Part shown: piece after piece, positions 26,981 to 35,299 of the stretch | How the letters are laid out: each line of letters starts with the position of its first letter | Numbering within the stretch: the first letter of the stretch is position 1 | Source: Polyangiaceae bacterium | GTDB taxonomy: Bacteria; Myxococcota_A; Polyangia; Polyangiales; Polyangiaceae | Reading direction: 5' to 3' | NCBI GenBank assembly: GCA_022842465.1 | Contig: JALHPN010000019.1 | Span: 1-64,000, forward strand | Length of the DNA: 64,000 nucleotides | Position numbers and translations under genes: made by a program | Notes under the pieces: model-generated | What the model saw: the letters and a program-made list of their open reading frames with translations, nothing else | What the model was told of the DNA's origin: nothing | The model's database searches: none

Positions 26981-27787
26981 ATGGTTCACGCTGCACGGGT
27001 CAGTTACGACGTGCCTCGGAGCCTGCCGGGCTGGGAGCTCTCCGAGGAGACGATGCCCGAGTCCGCGAAGCACGACGAGATCGTCGCGTTGCTGAAGGCG
27101 ATCTTGCTCTGGTGGGCGCGCGGTCGACAGAGTGTGCAAATTGCACGCAATATGGCGATCCGCTGGGATGAGGCCGCGCCGTCGGTCGGCGTGGATCCGG
27201 ACGTATGCGTGCTCTCGCCTGCGCCGCCGTGGAAGAGGTTGGCGAACGGGTCCGAGGATCTGACGAGCGTGCGGACATGGCTTCCGGGGCACACCGCGCC
27301 TCGCTTGGCGGTCGAGGTGGTGAGCGAGACGAACGCGTCGAAGGACTACGCGATCGCGCCCGACAAGTACGCGGCGAGCGGGACGGAGGAGCTCTGGGTC
27401 TTCGATCCGCACCTCTCCGGGCCGCGGACGCAGGGCGGTCCGTTCCTCCTCCAGCTGTGGCGACGTCGGGACGGCCAGCTCGTGCGCGAGCACGCGGGGG
27501 ACGGCCCGTTCTACTCGCCGGTCCTCGAGGCCTTCGCGGTGCCCACCGACGACGGCACGATGCTCCGCGTCGCCGCCAGGGCCGACGGAACCGGCCTGTG
27601 GCTCACGGGCGAGGAGGCGGAGCGCGCTGCGAAGGAGGCGGAGCGCGCCGCGAAGGAGGCGGAGCGCGCCGCGAAGGAGGCGGAGCGCGCCGCGAAGGAG
27701 TCCGAGCGCGCCGCGAAGGAGGCCGCCGAGAAGCGCGTTCGCGAGCTCGAGGCACTCGTCGCGGGCGCGCGCGCGCGCGGCCACTGA
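26981..27787 (+). CDS. Uma2-family (DUF820) putative restriction-endonuclease-fold protein with coiled-coil tail
   Basis: This 268-residue protein matches the Uma2/DUF820 layout. It has an early helix (SAKHDEIVALLKAILLWW), a PD-(D/E)XK-like core (SVGVDPDVCVLSP, then PRLAVEVVSETNASKD) and KYAASGTEELWVFDP. The Asp in PDV, the Glu in VEV and the following Ser/Asn/Lys fit the nuclease core. The biological role of Uma2 proteins is unsettled. The C-terminal 60 residues are a repeated AERAAKE heptad forming a charged helix, which is unusual as an appendage. An ATG at 26963 would add six residues. Confidence 0.85.
   Translation: MVHAARVSYDVPRSLPGWELSEETMPESAKHDEIVALLKAILLWWARGRQSVQIARNMAIRWDEAAPSVGVDPDVCVLSPAPPWKRLANGSEDLTSVRTWLPGHTAPRLAVEVVSETNASKDYAIAPDKYAASGTEELWVFDPHLSGPRTQGGPFLLQLWRRRDGQLVREHAGDGPFYSPVLEAFAVPTDDGTMLRVAARADGTGLWLTGEEAERAAKEAERAAKEAERAAKEAERAAKESERAAKEAAEKRVRELEALVAGARARGH
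27610..27724 (+). repeat. Tandem 21-bp repeats encoding the AERAAKE heptad
   Basis: About five near-identical 21-base units (GAGGCGGAGCGCGCYGCGAAG type) lie at the 3' end of the Uma2 gene. Each encodes one heptad (A/S-E-R-A-A-K-E). Differences between copies are single bases, which suggests recent expansion by slippage, so copy number may vary between strains. Confidence 0.85.
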
Positions 27788-27974
27788 GGCCGGCGCGCTC
27801 CGCGCCTCCGGCGGCCCTCTCCACGCGCTCGCCATGCTCGGGAGCTCGCTCGCTCTGACGTGATGGCAGGAGCTCTGGGGATCCGCGGGCGCCGGCGCCA
27901 CGTTGGCAAACGCCCGCGCGCTCGGAATCGACCGCCGAGCTCCCGCGCTCCTTCGCCACGAAAGGAGCTGCTTC

Positions 27975-28790
27975 GTGAGAACCCTCGCTCTCGCTTCCGT
28001 CGTCGCATCGGCTTTGCTCGCTTCCCGTGGGGCCCTCGCCCAGGAGGCCCAGGCGCCTCCGCCCCCGCCGCCGTCTGCCCACGAGCTCCGCATGCGCGAG
28101 CTCCATGAGAAGCGCGACGAGGCGGAGATGGAGGCGAGCGTCGAACGCGCGATGCGCGAACGGGACATGCAGCGCGCCGGCGTCGAGCGCAGCGGCACGC
28201 CGCGGGTCTTCGAGAAGGGCCGCGTGCTCTTGCCGAACATCGCCGGCCTCCGTCAGGGCGGTCTCGTGGTGTCCGTACCCGGGTTCTACGGGAGCTTCTT
28301 CGCGACCGGCCCGCTCACGTTCTCGTACGGGAGCTCCAGCGGCTATGAGTCGACCTTCTTCGGGCTGACCCCGGAGATCGACGTCCTCGTCACCGACCAC
28401 CTGACGCTCGGCGGCGGCGCCGGCTTCCTGCGGGCGACGTCGCGCAGCGAGCCCGGCCCCTCGGTAGGGACGTCACGCGTGCGCTCCGTCGGGACCTACG
28501 CCCAGCCGCGGGTCGGATGGGTGCAGCCGATCGGGCGCGGCGTGAGCGTCTGGCCGCGCCTGGCCCTCCGCGTCGGCGGCACGTGGAGCGAAGCGAACGA
28601 AGGCTCGCAGAAGGTGCTCGACCTCGGCGCCGAGGTCGATGCCCCCATCGTCTTCCCCCTCTCGCGGCACGTCTACCTGCAGGCGTCGCCGATCGTGACG
28701 TTCACCCACCGCGCGAGCCGAGGCGGAGCCGACCTGGAGGGAAATGCGTTCTCCTTCGGGTCCTACCTGCGCCTCGGGCTGGCCCTCTAG
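27975..28790 (+). CDS. Outer-membrane beta-barrel protein
   Basis: This 271-residue protein starts at the GTG at 27975, eight bases after AAAGGAG. It has a signal (VRTLALASVVASALLASRGALAQ), then a proline run and a charged helix (ELHEKRDEAEMEASVERAMR) that could be periplasmic. The last 180 residues are amphipathic strands (GLVVSVPGFYGSFFATGPLT, LTLGGGAGFLRAT, GTYAQPRVGWVQPIG) ending YLRLGLAL, a typical terminal barrel strand. I infer a small outer-membrane porin-like or structural barrel. An upstream ATG at 27903 would put 24 residues before the signal. Confidence 0.8.
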   Translation: MRTLALASVVASALLASRGALAQEAQAPPPPPPSAHELRMRELHEKRDEAEMEASVERAMRERDMQRAGVERSGTPRVFEKGRVLLPNIAGLRQGGLVVSVPGFYGSFFATGPLTFSYGSSSGYESTFFGLTPEIDVLVTDHLTLGGGAGFLRATSRSEPGPSVGTSRVRSVGTYAQPRVGWVQPIGRGVSVWPRLALRVGGTWSEANEGSQKVLDLGAEVDAPIVFPLSRHVYLQASPIVTFTHRASRGGADLEGNAFSFGSYLRLGLAL

Positions 28791-28859
28791 CGGGGCTCGG
28801 TGAGGCGACGCACGGGGGAGGTGGCGCGAAACGCCGCCCGTGCTAGGAGACGCGCGCGC

Positions 28860-29531
28860 ATGCGGACCGCCTCGCCTCGCACGTTTCCGACACCTTCCGT
28901 CGCCCTGCTCACGCTCGCGACCGTGCTCGCCGGATGCGGAGCCGCCGCGCCGCCCGCGACCGTCAGCACGTCCTCGGCCTCGGTCGTGAGCGGCGACGCG
29001 AGCGACGCCTGCGACGGCGCGCGCGGCGACGGCTGCGCGAAGCTCGGAGACGAGTATCTCGAGGGGCGCCGCGGCCCGCGCGACGTCGCGAAGGCGATGG
29101 AGCTCTACAAGCTCGCGTGCGACACGAGCGGCCCGCGCGGCTGCACGCGCCTCGGCCACGAGTACGCGATCGGCCGCAACGTCGAGCGCAACGACACCGA
29201 GGCGCTCGCCTCCTTCCGCCTCGCCTGCAAGCGCGGGGACGCCGCGGGCTGCGGCGGCCTCGGCTTCATGATCGCCAACGGGCGCGGGGTAGAGCGCGAC
29301 GTCCCGGCGGGCATGCGCCTCTTCGAGCGCGCGTGCGAGGGCGGCGACTTCGACAGCTGCTTCAACGTCGCGACGCGCCTCTACGAAGGCAACGGCGTCG
29401 AGCGGGACGAGTCGATGGCGCGCGCCTACTTCGAGCGCGCCTGCTCGCGTCGATTCGCGCTCGCCTGCGAGCGCCTCGAGCGGTGCTTCGGCGACCCGTC
29501 GTCGCGCGCCGCCGAGTGCACCGGCTCCTGA
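28860..29531 (+). CDS. Sel1-like repeat lipoprotein
   Basis: This 223-residue protein starts at the ATG at 28860 and has a lipoprotein signal (VALLTLATVLAGCG). Residues about 60-205 form four Sel1-like repeats of 35-37 residues (LGDEYLEGRRGPRDVAKAME, LGHEYAIGRNVERNDTEALA, LGFMIANGRGVERDVPAGMR, VATRLYEGNGVERDESMARA). Each carries a Cys pair that would staple the helices together. Sel1 solenoids mediate protein-protein contacts. It lies just upstream of the exporter operon but is separated by about 70 bases, and a link is not shown. Confidence 0.9.
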   Translation: MRTASPRTFPTPSVALLTLATVLAGCGAAAPPATVSTSSASVVSGDASDACDGARGDGCAKLGDEYLEGRRGPRDVAKAMELYKLACDTSGPRGCTRLGHEYAIGRNVERNDTEALASFRLACKRGDAAGCGGLGFMIANGRGVERDVPAGMRLFERACEGGDFDSCFNVATRLYEGNGVERDESMARAYFERACSRRFALACERLERCFGDPSSRAAECTGS

Positions 29532-29601
29532 GCGTCGCTCTGTCGCGCGCGCACGCACGTTCGTGCGAACCCTTTCGTGCTCGAGTGGGCTCCAAGCCCA
29601 G

Positions 29602-30753
29602 GTGCTCCGTCGATACGCCCGGTTGCTGAAGCTTCTCGCGCTCGCGGCCGTGGTCATCGTCCTCGTGCGTCTTCGCGTCACCCACCCCATCGAGGTGCAT
29701 CGCCACGTCGTCGACCGAGGGGACGTCACACGCGAGGTCTTCGGTCGCGCCACCGTCGAGAGTCGACGCGAGGTGCAGCTCGGCTTCGACCTCGTCGGAC
29801 GCATCACGGACGTGCTCGTCGACGAAGGCGATCGCGTCGGCCTCGGCCAGATCGTGGCCCGCCTGGCTCCCGAGCAGCTCCGAGCCGACGTCGAAGTCGC
29901 GTCGTCCGGTGTGCCCCTCGCCAAGGCGGCGATCGCTCGGCTGGCCGCCGAGGAGCGGCGCGCGACGGCCACCCTCACGTTCGCAGAGGAGGAGGCCGCG
30001 CGCCTTCGCTCGCTCGCCGCGTCAGGCAGCGTCAGCGCTCGCGATCTCGATCTCGCCGAGCAGCAGCTCGCGCTCGCGCGTGCCGATCTCGACCGGGTGC
30101 ACGCAACGCAGACCGAGGCGCAGAAGAGCGTCGCCGTCGCGAGCACGACGACGGCCTCCCGGGCCGCGACGGTCACACGTGCAGCGCTCGTGAGTCCCTT
30201 CGAGGGGCTGGTGGTCCGCCGCTTCAAGGATCCGGGGGACACGGTCGTCGTCGGCGCCACCGTCCTCCGGATCGTCGCCGTCGATCGGCTCTGGGCGCGC
30301 GCCAGCGTCGACGAGTCGGTGCTCTCGCTCCTCCGCGAGCGCCTGCCGGCGAGCGTCACCCTGCTCGGCGACCCCGGTCCCCCCGTCCGTGGGACGATCG
30401 ATCGGGTCGGCCGCGAGGTCGATCGTCAGACCCACGAGGTGCTCGTCGACATCCTGCTCCCCGAGGTGCCCGCTCCGGTCGCGCTGGGACGACGCGCCGA
30501 CGTGTACATCGAGGTCGATCGCCGCAAGGACGTGACGCGGATCCCGCCGCGGTTTCTCTCGCGAGACGGCGCCCGAGCCTTCGTCTACGCGGACCGCGAG
30601 GGCAAGATCGCGCGGGTGCCGGTGGAGGTCGGCGTCCTCGGGCGCGACTTCGTCGAGGTGACCTCGGGCCTCGCGGCCGACGACGTCGTGCTCGGACCGC
30701 GAGCGCCGGGCCAAGAGCTCGCCGTCGGGCGCCGCTGGGTCGCCGCCCCATGA
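29602..30753 (+). CDS. HlyD/DevB-type membrane fusion protein of an ABC exporter
   Basis: This 383-residue protein has an N-terminal membrane anchor (LLKLLALAAVVIVLVRLRV). A lipoyl-like half (VLVDEGDRVGLGQIVARL), a long coiled-coil hairpin (LRSLAASGSVSARDLDLAEQ) and the second lipoyl half (VSPFEGLVVRRFKDPGDTV) follow, then a beta-barrel and C-terminal domain. It would bridge the inner-membrane permease to an outer-membrane channel. The stop overlaps the permease start (ATGA at 30750). A GTG at 29563 gives 13 more residues. The substrate is unknown; DevB relatives export glycolipids, and others export proteins or macrolides. Confidence 0.85.
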   Translation: MLRRYARLLKLLALAAVVIVLVRLRVTHPIEVHRHVVDRGDVTREVFGRATVESRREVQLGFDLVGRITDVLVDEGDRVGLGQIVARLAPEQLRADVEVASSGVPLAKAAIARLAAEERRATATLTFAEEEAARLRSLAASGSVSARDLDLAEQQLALARADLDRVHATQTEAQKSVAVASTTTASRAATVTRAALVSPFEGLVVRRFKDPGDTVVVGATVLRIVAVDRLWARASVDESVLSLLRERLPASVTLLGDPGPPVRGTIDRVGREVDRQTHEVLVDILLPEVPAPVALGRRADVYIEVDRRKDVTRIPPRFLSRDGARAFVYADREGKIARVPVEVGVLGRDFVEVTSGLAADDVVLGPRAPGQELAVGRRWVAAP

Positions 30754-31961
30754 ACCTCGCCTTTCAGGACGTGCGGCACCACCTCGGGCGCTTCGTCGCG
30801 ACGAGCGCGGTGGTCGGGCTGCTCTTCACGGTCGTCCTCGCCATGGCGGGGATCTACGAGGGCCTCGTCGACGACGCGACGGTGCTCCTCCGCCGAGCAA
30901 ACGCCGATCTCTGGGTCGTCCAGCGCGGAACGCGGGGCCCGTTCGCGGAGCCCTCCCGCCTCGATCCCTCCCTCGAGCTCCGGGTGGCCGTCGTCCCGGG
31001 CGTCGTGTCCGCGAGAGCGTTGACGTCACAGGTCTTGCAGCGCGATCACCGAGGTCGCTCGATCCGATTCGCGCTCGTCGGCCTCGCGTATCCCGACGAG
31101 ACCGGCGACGAGCTCTCGATCGTCCAAGGCCATGCCCTGACGCAGGCGCGCGGCGAGCTCGTCGCCGACGCGTCGCTCGGCCTCGGCGTCGGGGAGGTCG
31201 TGCACCTCGGTCGCGACGACTATCGGGTCGTCGGCCTGACCAGGCAGCTCCTCGCGGCGGGGGGCGATCCCGTCGTCTTCGCGTCGATCGCCGATACGCA
31301 GCGCATCCTCGCGGACGAGTCCTCCGACGCGCTCGTCGCGGAGCGTTCGCGGAGGCTCGCACGGCTGCGCGCGACCGATCTCGGGCGGATGCAGCCCGAG
31401 CTCGAATCGCTCGTCGTCGATCCACGATGGACGGCGCCGGCGACCGCGGCCGCCCCCATCCACGCCGTCAGAGTGCGCGTCGAACCGGCTCGACACGACG
31501 AGGTCCGGAGCGCGCTCGCCGAGTGGAGCGACGTGACCGTGCTGACGCGCGCGGAGGAGGAGGGGCTCGTCCTCCACGGCATGGTCGTGAAGGCGCGCAT
31601 GCAGCTCGGCGTCTTCGCGGCCATCCTCGTCGTGGCCTCGTCCTTGCTCCTCGCGGCCGTGCTCTACAACCTGACGATGGAGAAGGCCCACGACATCGCC
31701 GTCCTCAAGCTCCTCGGGGCGCGCGCGCCGCGCATCGTCTCGCTCGTCCTGCAGCAGGCCTGGGCGATCGCGATCCTCGGCTATGTCATCGCGCTCGCGA
31801 TCGGGGCCCAGGCGTTCCCACATTTCCCGCGCCGCGTCGTCCTGACCGAGGCGAGCGTGGTCGGCCTCGGGGTTCTCCTCTTCCTCGTGAGCACGCTGGC
31901 GAGCGCGGCGGGGGTCGTCTACGCGCTTCGCGTGGACCCTGGCCCGGCGCTCGAGAGCTGA
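30750..31961 (+). CDS. FtsX/MacB/DevC-type ABC permease
   Basis: This 403-residue protein has the layout of the family. There is one N-terminal helix (FVATSAVVGLLFTVVLAMAG), a large periplasmic domain (about residues 40-270) and three C-terminal helices (LGVFAAILVVASSLLLAAV, AWAIAILGYVIALAIGAQA, VVGLGVLLFLVSTLASAAG). The conserved coupling motif EKAHDIAVLKLLGARAPRI sits after the second helix. It is translationally coupled to the HlyD gene and lies 2 bases before the ATPase gene. Confidence 0.9.
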   Translation: MNLAFQDVRHHLGRFVATSAVVGLLFTVVLAMAGIYEGLVDDATVLLRRANADLWVVQRGTRGPFAEPSRLDPSLELRVAVVPGVVSARALTSQVLQRDHRGRSIRFALVGLAYPDETGDELSIVQGHALTQARGELVADASLGLGVGEVVHLGRDDYRVVGLTRQLLAAGGDPVVFASIADTQRILADESSDALVAERSRRLARLRATDLGRMQPELESLVVDPRWTAPATAAAPIHAVRVRVEPARHDEVRSALAEWSDVTVLTRAEEEGLVLHGMVVKARMQLGVFAAILVVASSLLLAAVLYNLTMEKAHDIAVLKLLGARAPRIVSLVLQQAWAIAILGYVIALAIGAQAFPHFPRRVVLTEASVVGLGVLLFLVSTLASAAGVVYALRVDPGPALES

Positions 31962-31963
31962 CC

Positions 31964-32662
31964 ATGGAAGCCCTGCGCGCAGAGCTCGTCGACAAGCGGT
32001 ACGTTCAAGGCGATACGACGGTGTGGGCCCTTCGCGGCGTGGACCTCGTGCTCCGGAAGGGGGAGATCGTGGCGCTCCTCGGACCGAGCGGCTCGGGAAA
32101 GTCGACGCTCGTGAAGGTGCTGGGGCTCGTGACGAAGCCCGACGCGGGGAGCTTGTGGATGAACGGCCGGCGCGTCGTCGACGAGGGCAAGACCGTGGCC
32201 GACGTGGGCGACCTGCGGCGCTCGCAGATCGGGTTCGTCTTCCAGAAGCCGAACCTCATCCCGTTCCTCGACGCTCGGCGCAACGTCGAGATCGCGTGCG
32301 AGATCGGGGAGCGCTACGCCCCTCGGCCGCGCGCCGAGGAGCTGCTCGCGTACCTGGACATGACGCACCGCGCTCGCGCCTACCCCCACACGCTCAGCGG
32401 CGGCGAGCAGCAGCGCGTCGCGATCGCGCGGGCGCTCGCCAATGCGCCGTCCTTGATCCTCGCCGACGAGCCGACGGCTGCGCTCGACCGGCAGCGGGGC
32501 CGGACGGTGATGGAGCTCTTGCGCCGCGTGGCGCACGAGCAAGGGACGGCGGTGATGGTCGTCACGCACGACCACCGCGCCCTCGACGTCTTCGACGCGA
32601 TCTACGAGATGGAGGACGGGCAGCTCCGCGGTCGCGCGGGGACGCCGGCGGAAGCGACGTGA
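31964..32662 (+). CDS. LolD/MacB/DevA-type ABC ATPase
   Basis: This 232-residue protein has a complete ABC nucleotide-binding domain: Walker A GPSGSGKST, Q-loop GFVFQKPNLIPF, signature LSGGEQQR, Walker B LILADEPTAALD, and the switch His in VVTHDHR. With the HlyD and FtsX-type genes it forms a three-gene DevBCA-like exporter operon with 2-4 base junctions. No TolC-type channel is encoded here, so one must come from elsewhere. Confidence 0.93.
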   Translation: MEALRAELVDKRYVQGDTTVWALRGVDLVLRKGEIVALLGPSGSGKSTLVKVLGLVTKPDAGSLWMNGRRVVDEGKTVADVGDLRRSQIGFVFQKPNLIPFLDARRNVEIACEIGERYAPRPRAEELLAYLDMTHRARAYPHTLSGGEQQRVAIARALANAPSLILADEPTAALDRQRGRTVMELLRRVAHEQGTAVMVVTHDHRALDVFDAIYEMEDGQLRGRAGTPAEAT

Positions 32663-32691
32663 TCGCGGACCTGCCCCCCGACGACGCGCCT

Positions 32692-33522
32692 TCACCAGAA
32701 CGACGACCTGAGCGCGGAGTACCCGATCACGACGCCGACCCGTATCCCCGGACGGAGATCCGTGTACACGTGAGAGTCCGGGTCCGACGTCCGGAAGCTC
32801 CCTGCCGTGTGGAGGAACGGCACGTCGAGCGACACACCCATGAAGAGCGAGTCGCCGCGCGCCCCTCTCCTGCTGGAGGTGCCGACGGGAGGCAAGCCGA
32901 TGGCGAGGGTGCTGGAGGACGCGAGCTCGAGCTGCGAGGCGACGAGGAGCGGGCCACGCGGCGTCGTCACGGCGAGGACACACTCGATGCAGTCCTGCGC
33001 GAGGCGGAACGTGCGCCCGTACGCCGCCGTGCCCGACACGCCCGTCGAGGCGAAGACGAACCAGCCTCCGGAGCGGTAGCCGGCCTCCACCGCCGTGCGC
33101 TGCGTGACCCCCTCGGCGTAGAGCCAGGACAGCCCGGCCGAGACGCCGACGCTCCCTTCGCCCGCCGCGTCGCTCCTCCCGCACCGGAGCGCACCGCCGC
33201 TCCGCGCCAAGGACAGCTGCCCTTCGACCGCGCACGCTTCGCTCGCGCTGGCCGCGAGTCCGACGGAGGGCATCTGGAGGAGCAGCGCCTCGACCCGCGG
33301 TGTCCAGGTCGCGTCGACTCGCTGGCCATCCTTGACGTACGACGAACGGAGAGGAGGCAGCGTCGCTCCGATGGCGACCGTCGCGAGGTCGGGAGACACC
33401 TTCGCCGACGACACCGGCGGGAGCGGAGGTGTCGACGCGCAGCCGGTCGCGAGAGCCCCCGCGAGCAGGCTCGCGAGCGAGAGCGCCACGGCTCTGCGCC
33501 TTCGGCAGCCGCCGATCAGCAT
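32692..33522 (-). CDS. Lipoprotein, possible beta-barrel
   Basis: The ATG at 33522 gives a signal ending AGALATGCAS. The mature 250 residues contain alternating strands (SVGVSAGLSWLYAEGV, RTAVEAGYRSGGWFVFAS, SLFMGVSLDVPFLHT, GIRVGVVIGYSALRSSFW) ending in Trp, which resembles a barrel C-terminus. A protein with both a lipobox and barrel-like strands is uncommon, so a lipid-anchored beta-sandwich is also possible. It begins 7 bases after the stop of the spermidine-synthase-like gene, in the same operon. Confidence 0.7.
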   Translation of the reverse strand: MLIGGCRRRRAVALSLASLLAGALATGCASTPPLPPVSSAKVSPDLATVAIGATLPPLRSSYVKDGQRVDATWTPRVEALLLQMPSVGLAASASEACAVEGQLSLARSGGALRCGRSDAAGEGSVGVSAGLSWLYAEGVTQRTAVEAGYRSGGWFVFASTGVSGTAAYGRTFRLAQDCIECVLAVTTPRGPLLVASQLELASSSTLAIGLPPVGTSSRRGARGDSLFMGVSLDVPFLHTAGSFRTSDPDSHVYTDLRPGIRVGVVIGYSALRSSFW

Positions 33523-33529
33523 CGCCGGC

Positions 33530-34498
33530 TCAGCGCGTGCGGGGCGGCTTCGCGCGCGGTGGGCGTCCGTCGCCACGCGTGGGTGGACGCACCTTCGCGT
33601 GCGGCGTCGCCAGCGGCGTCGTTTGCGGCGTCGGCGTCGCCGAGGCTCCCGTGCGCGCGAGGGCGCGCGCGACGTAGACGTGGTGGATGCGCGCGCCGCG
33701 TCCGTGGCGCTCCATGCGGAAGTCGAAGCCGCCTGCGCGGAGAGAGCCCTCGAAGCCGAGCGAGCGGCCCTCGCACCAGACGGCGAGCGCGCCGCCTACC
33801 TTCAGGCACGCATGCGCGCGGCGCATCGCGCTGACCGAGTAGAGGGGGTCCACCGGCGACACCTGGGCCTGCGGCCCTTCGTACATGTCGAGCACGATCG
33901 CGTCGAACGGGCGCGCGGGGGGCTCTCTGGCAAGATCCGCGAGGAGCACGGCGACGTCGACGACCTTCACGGTCACGCGGGGATCGCGCGCCGCGTCGCC
34001 GATGAGCGGCGCGAGGTGGGTCGTACACCAGTCGACGACGACGGGGTTGAGCTCGGCGACGGTGACCCGGGCGTCCTCGCCGAGCTCGTCGAGCGCCGCG
34101 CGGAGCGTGAAGCCCATGCCGAGGCCGCTCACGAGGACGCGGGCCCCCTTCTTCGCGCGGAGCGGGGTGCATGCGAGCTTCGCGAGGGCGTCCTCCGATC
34201 GATGCGCTGCGCTCGTCATGAGCACGCGCCCGCCGATCGTGATGAGGAAATCCTTCTCGCCGCGACGGCGGAGCTCGAGAACGCCGTCCGGGGTCGGCAC
34301 GGAGGCGAGGGTGGTCCACGGGAGTGCCAAGGGGAATCGAGCCTCGGGCTCCTCGTAGCCGAGTCCGGCCGCCGCCGCACCTCGCTTTCGCGCGGCGGCG
34401 TGGAAACCCCATCCTCCACCGACGGGGGACCGAGCCCGCGTGTCGGCGGCCTCGAGACGGCACGCTCCTCGAGGGCATGGTGCCGTGGCGGCCGCCAT
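33530..34498 (-). CDS. Spermidine synthase-like / class I methyltransferase-fold protein
   Basis: The frame encodes 322 residues from an ATG at 34498. The conserved part starts later (LPWTTLASVPTPDGVLELRR), so a TTG or internal start is possible. Family motifs are present: FLITIGGRVLMTSAAHRSED, VLVSGLGMGFTLRAAL (nucleotide-binding loop), VTVAELNPVVVDW and FDAIVLDMYEGP (catalytic Asp region). These proteins resemble aminopropyltransferases but many bind other substrates. The last 50 residues are Pro/Arg/Thr-rich. It is followed by a lipoprotein gene 7 bases on. Confidence 0.85.
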   Translation of the reverse strand: MAAATAPCPRGACRLEAADTRARSPVGGGWGFHAAARKRGAAAAGLGYEEPEARFPLALPWTTLASVPTPDGVLELRRRGEKDFLITIGGRVLMTSAAHRSEDALAKLACTPLRAKKGARVLVSGLGMGFTLRAALDELGEDARVTVAELNPVVVDWCTTHLAPLIGDAARDPRVTVKVVDVAVLLADLAREPPARPFDAIVLDMYEGPQAQVSPVDPLYSVSAMRRAHACLKVGGALAVWCEGRSLGFEGSLRAGGFDFRMERHGRGARIHHVYVARALARTGASATPTPQTTPLATPHAKVRPPTRGDGRPPRAKPPRTR

Positions 34499-34593
34499 CT
34501 ACGCGGCGCGCGCATCGCGGCTCTGGAGCAACCACGTTTTCGTGCGTCGGCCGGACCGATCCGCCTGGTCCGCGAGCTGCAATCGTGGGCCCC

Positions 34594-35280
34594 ATGAGCC
34601 TGCCTCGCCATGCTGCCATCCTCCTCGTCACATCGTCTCTCCTGCTCGCGTGCGGAAGCGAGCCCGCGTCCGGCAATCCTGGAGACCCGAAGTCGAGCGT
34701 GAGCTCCGGTGAACCTGCGAGCGACGGGGCCGCCCGATCTCGTGACGGTGCGGACGAGGGGGCGACGCCAGCGCCCACGCCGAGCGGACCGGCATGTGCC
34801 GACATCGGGTGGTGCAGCCGTTACGTCGCGCGGGGCGAGAAGCCTACGGTCGCGCCGGCCTTCGCCGGCGGGAACATCGCGGCGGGCACCTACCGCCTCG
34901 AGGAAGGGAAGCGCGAGGCGCTCGCGCTCGTCTTCGGCGATGGCGTCGTCGTGAGCGTGAGCGGAGACGGCACGAACATGCGTGGCACGTTCACGACCGC
35001 GGGCAACAGGATCTCCGTGACGTGGACGACGAACTGCAGCGCGGAAGGCGAGTCGCCGCGCACCGACGGTTTGAAGGACGAGTACACGTACCACGCGACG
35101 CCCTCGGAGCTGCACCTGGCCTGGCTGCAGCCAGACGGCTCCGTCGGATCGCTGCATCAGCGCTTCGAGCGTCGCGCGCCGGCTGCCTTGTGCGAGGAGT
35201 CCGCGACCTTCACATGCGCGCCGAACACGCTCTGCGGATGCGTCGTCACCGTCGGCAAGGCGCTCCCGACGTGCGAGTGA
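34594..35280 (+). CDS. Hypothetical lipoprotein
   Basis: This 228-residue protein starts MSLPRHAAILLVTSSLLLACGS, a lipoprotein signal. A Ser/Gly/Asp/Pro linker precedes a beta-rich domain of about 150 residues (AAGTYRLEEGKREALALVFG, RISVTWTTNCSAEGE). It ends with a Cys cluster (ALCEESATFTCAPNTLCGC) that could form a disulfide knot. No family was recognised. It is divergent from the spermidine-synthase-like gene and convergent with the gene ending at 35300. Confidence 0.78.
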   Translation: MSLPRHAAILLVTSSLLLACGSEPASGNPGDPKSSVSSGEPASDGAARSRDGADEGATPAPTPSGPACADIGWCSRYVARGEKPTVAPAFAGGNIAAGTYRLEEGKREALALVFGDGVVVSVSGDGTNMRGTFTTAGNRISVTWTTNCSAEGESPRTDGLKDEYTYHATPSELHLAWLQPDGSVGSLHQRFERRAPAALCEESATFTCAPNTLCGCVVTVGKALPTCE

Positions 35281-35299
35281 TACGCGGGACGGCCGCGGA

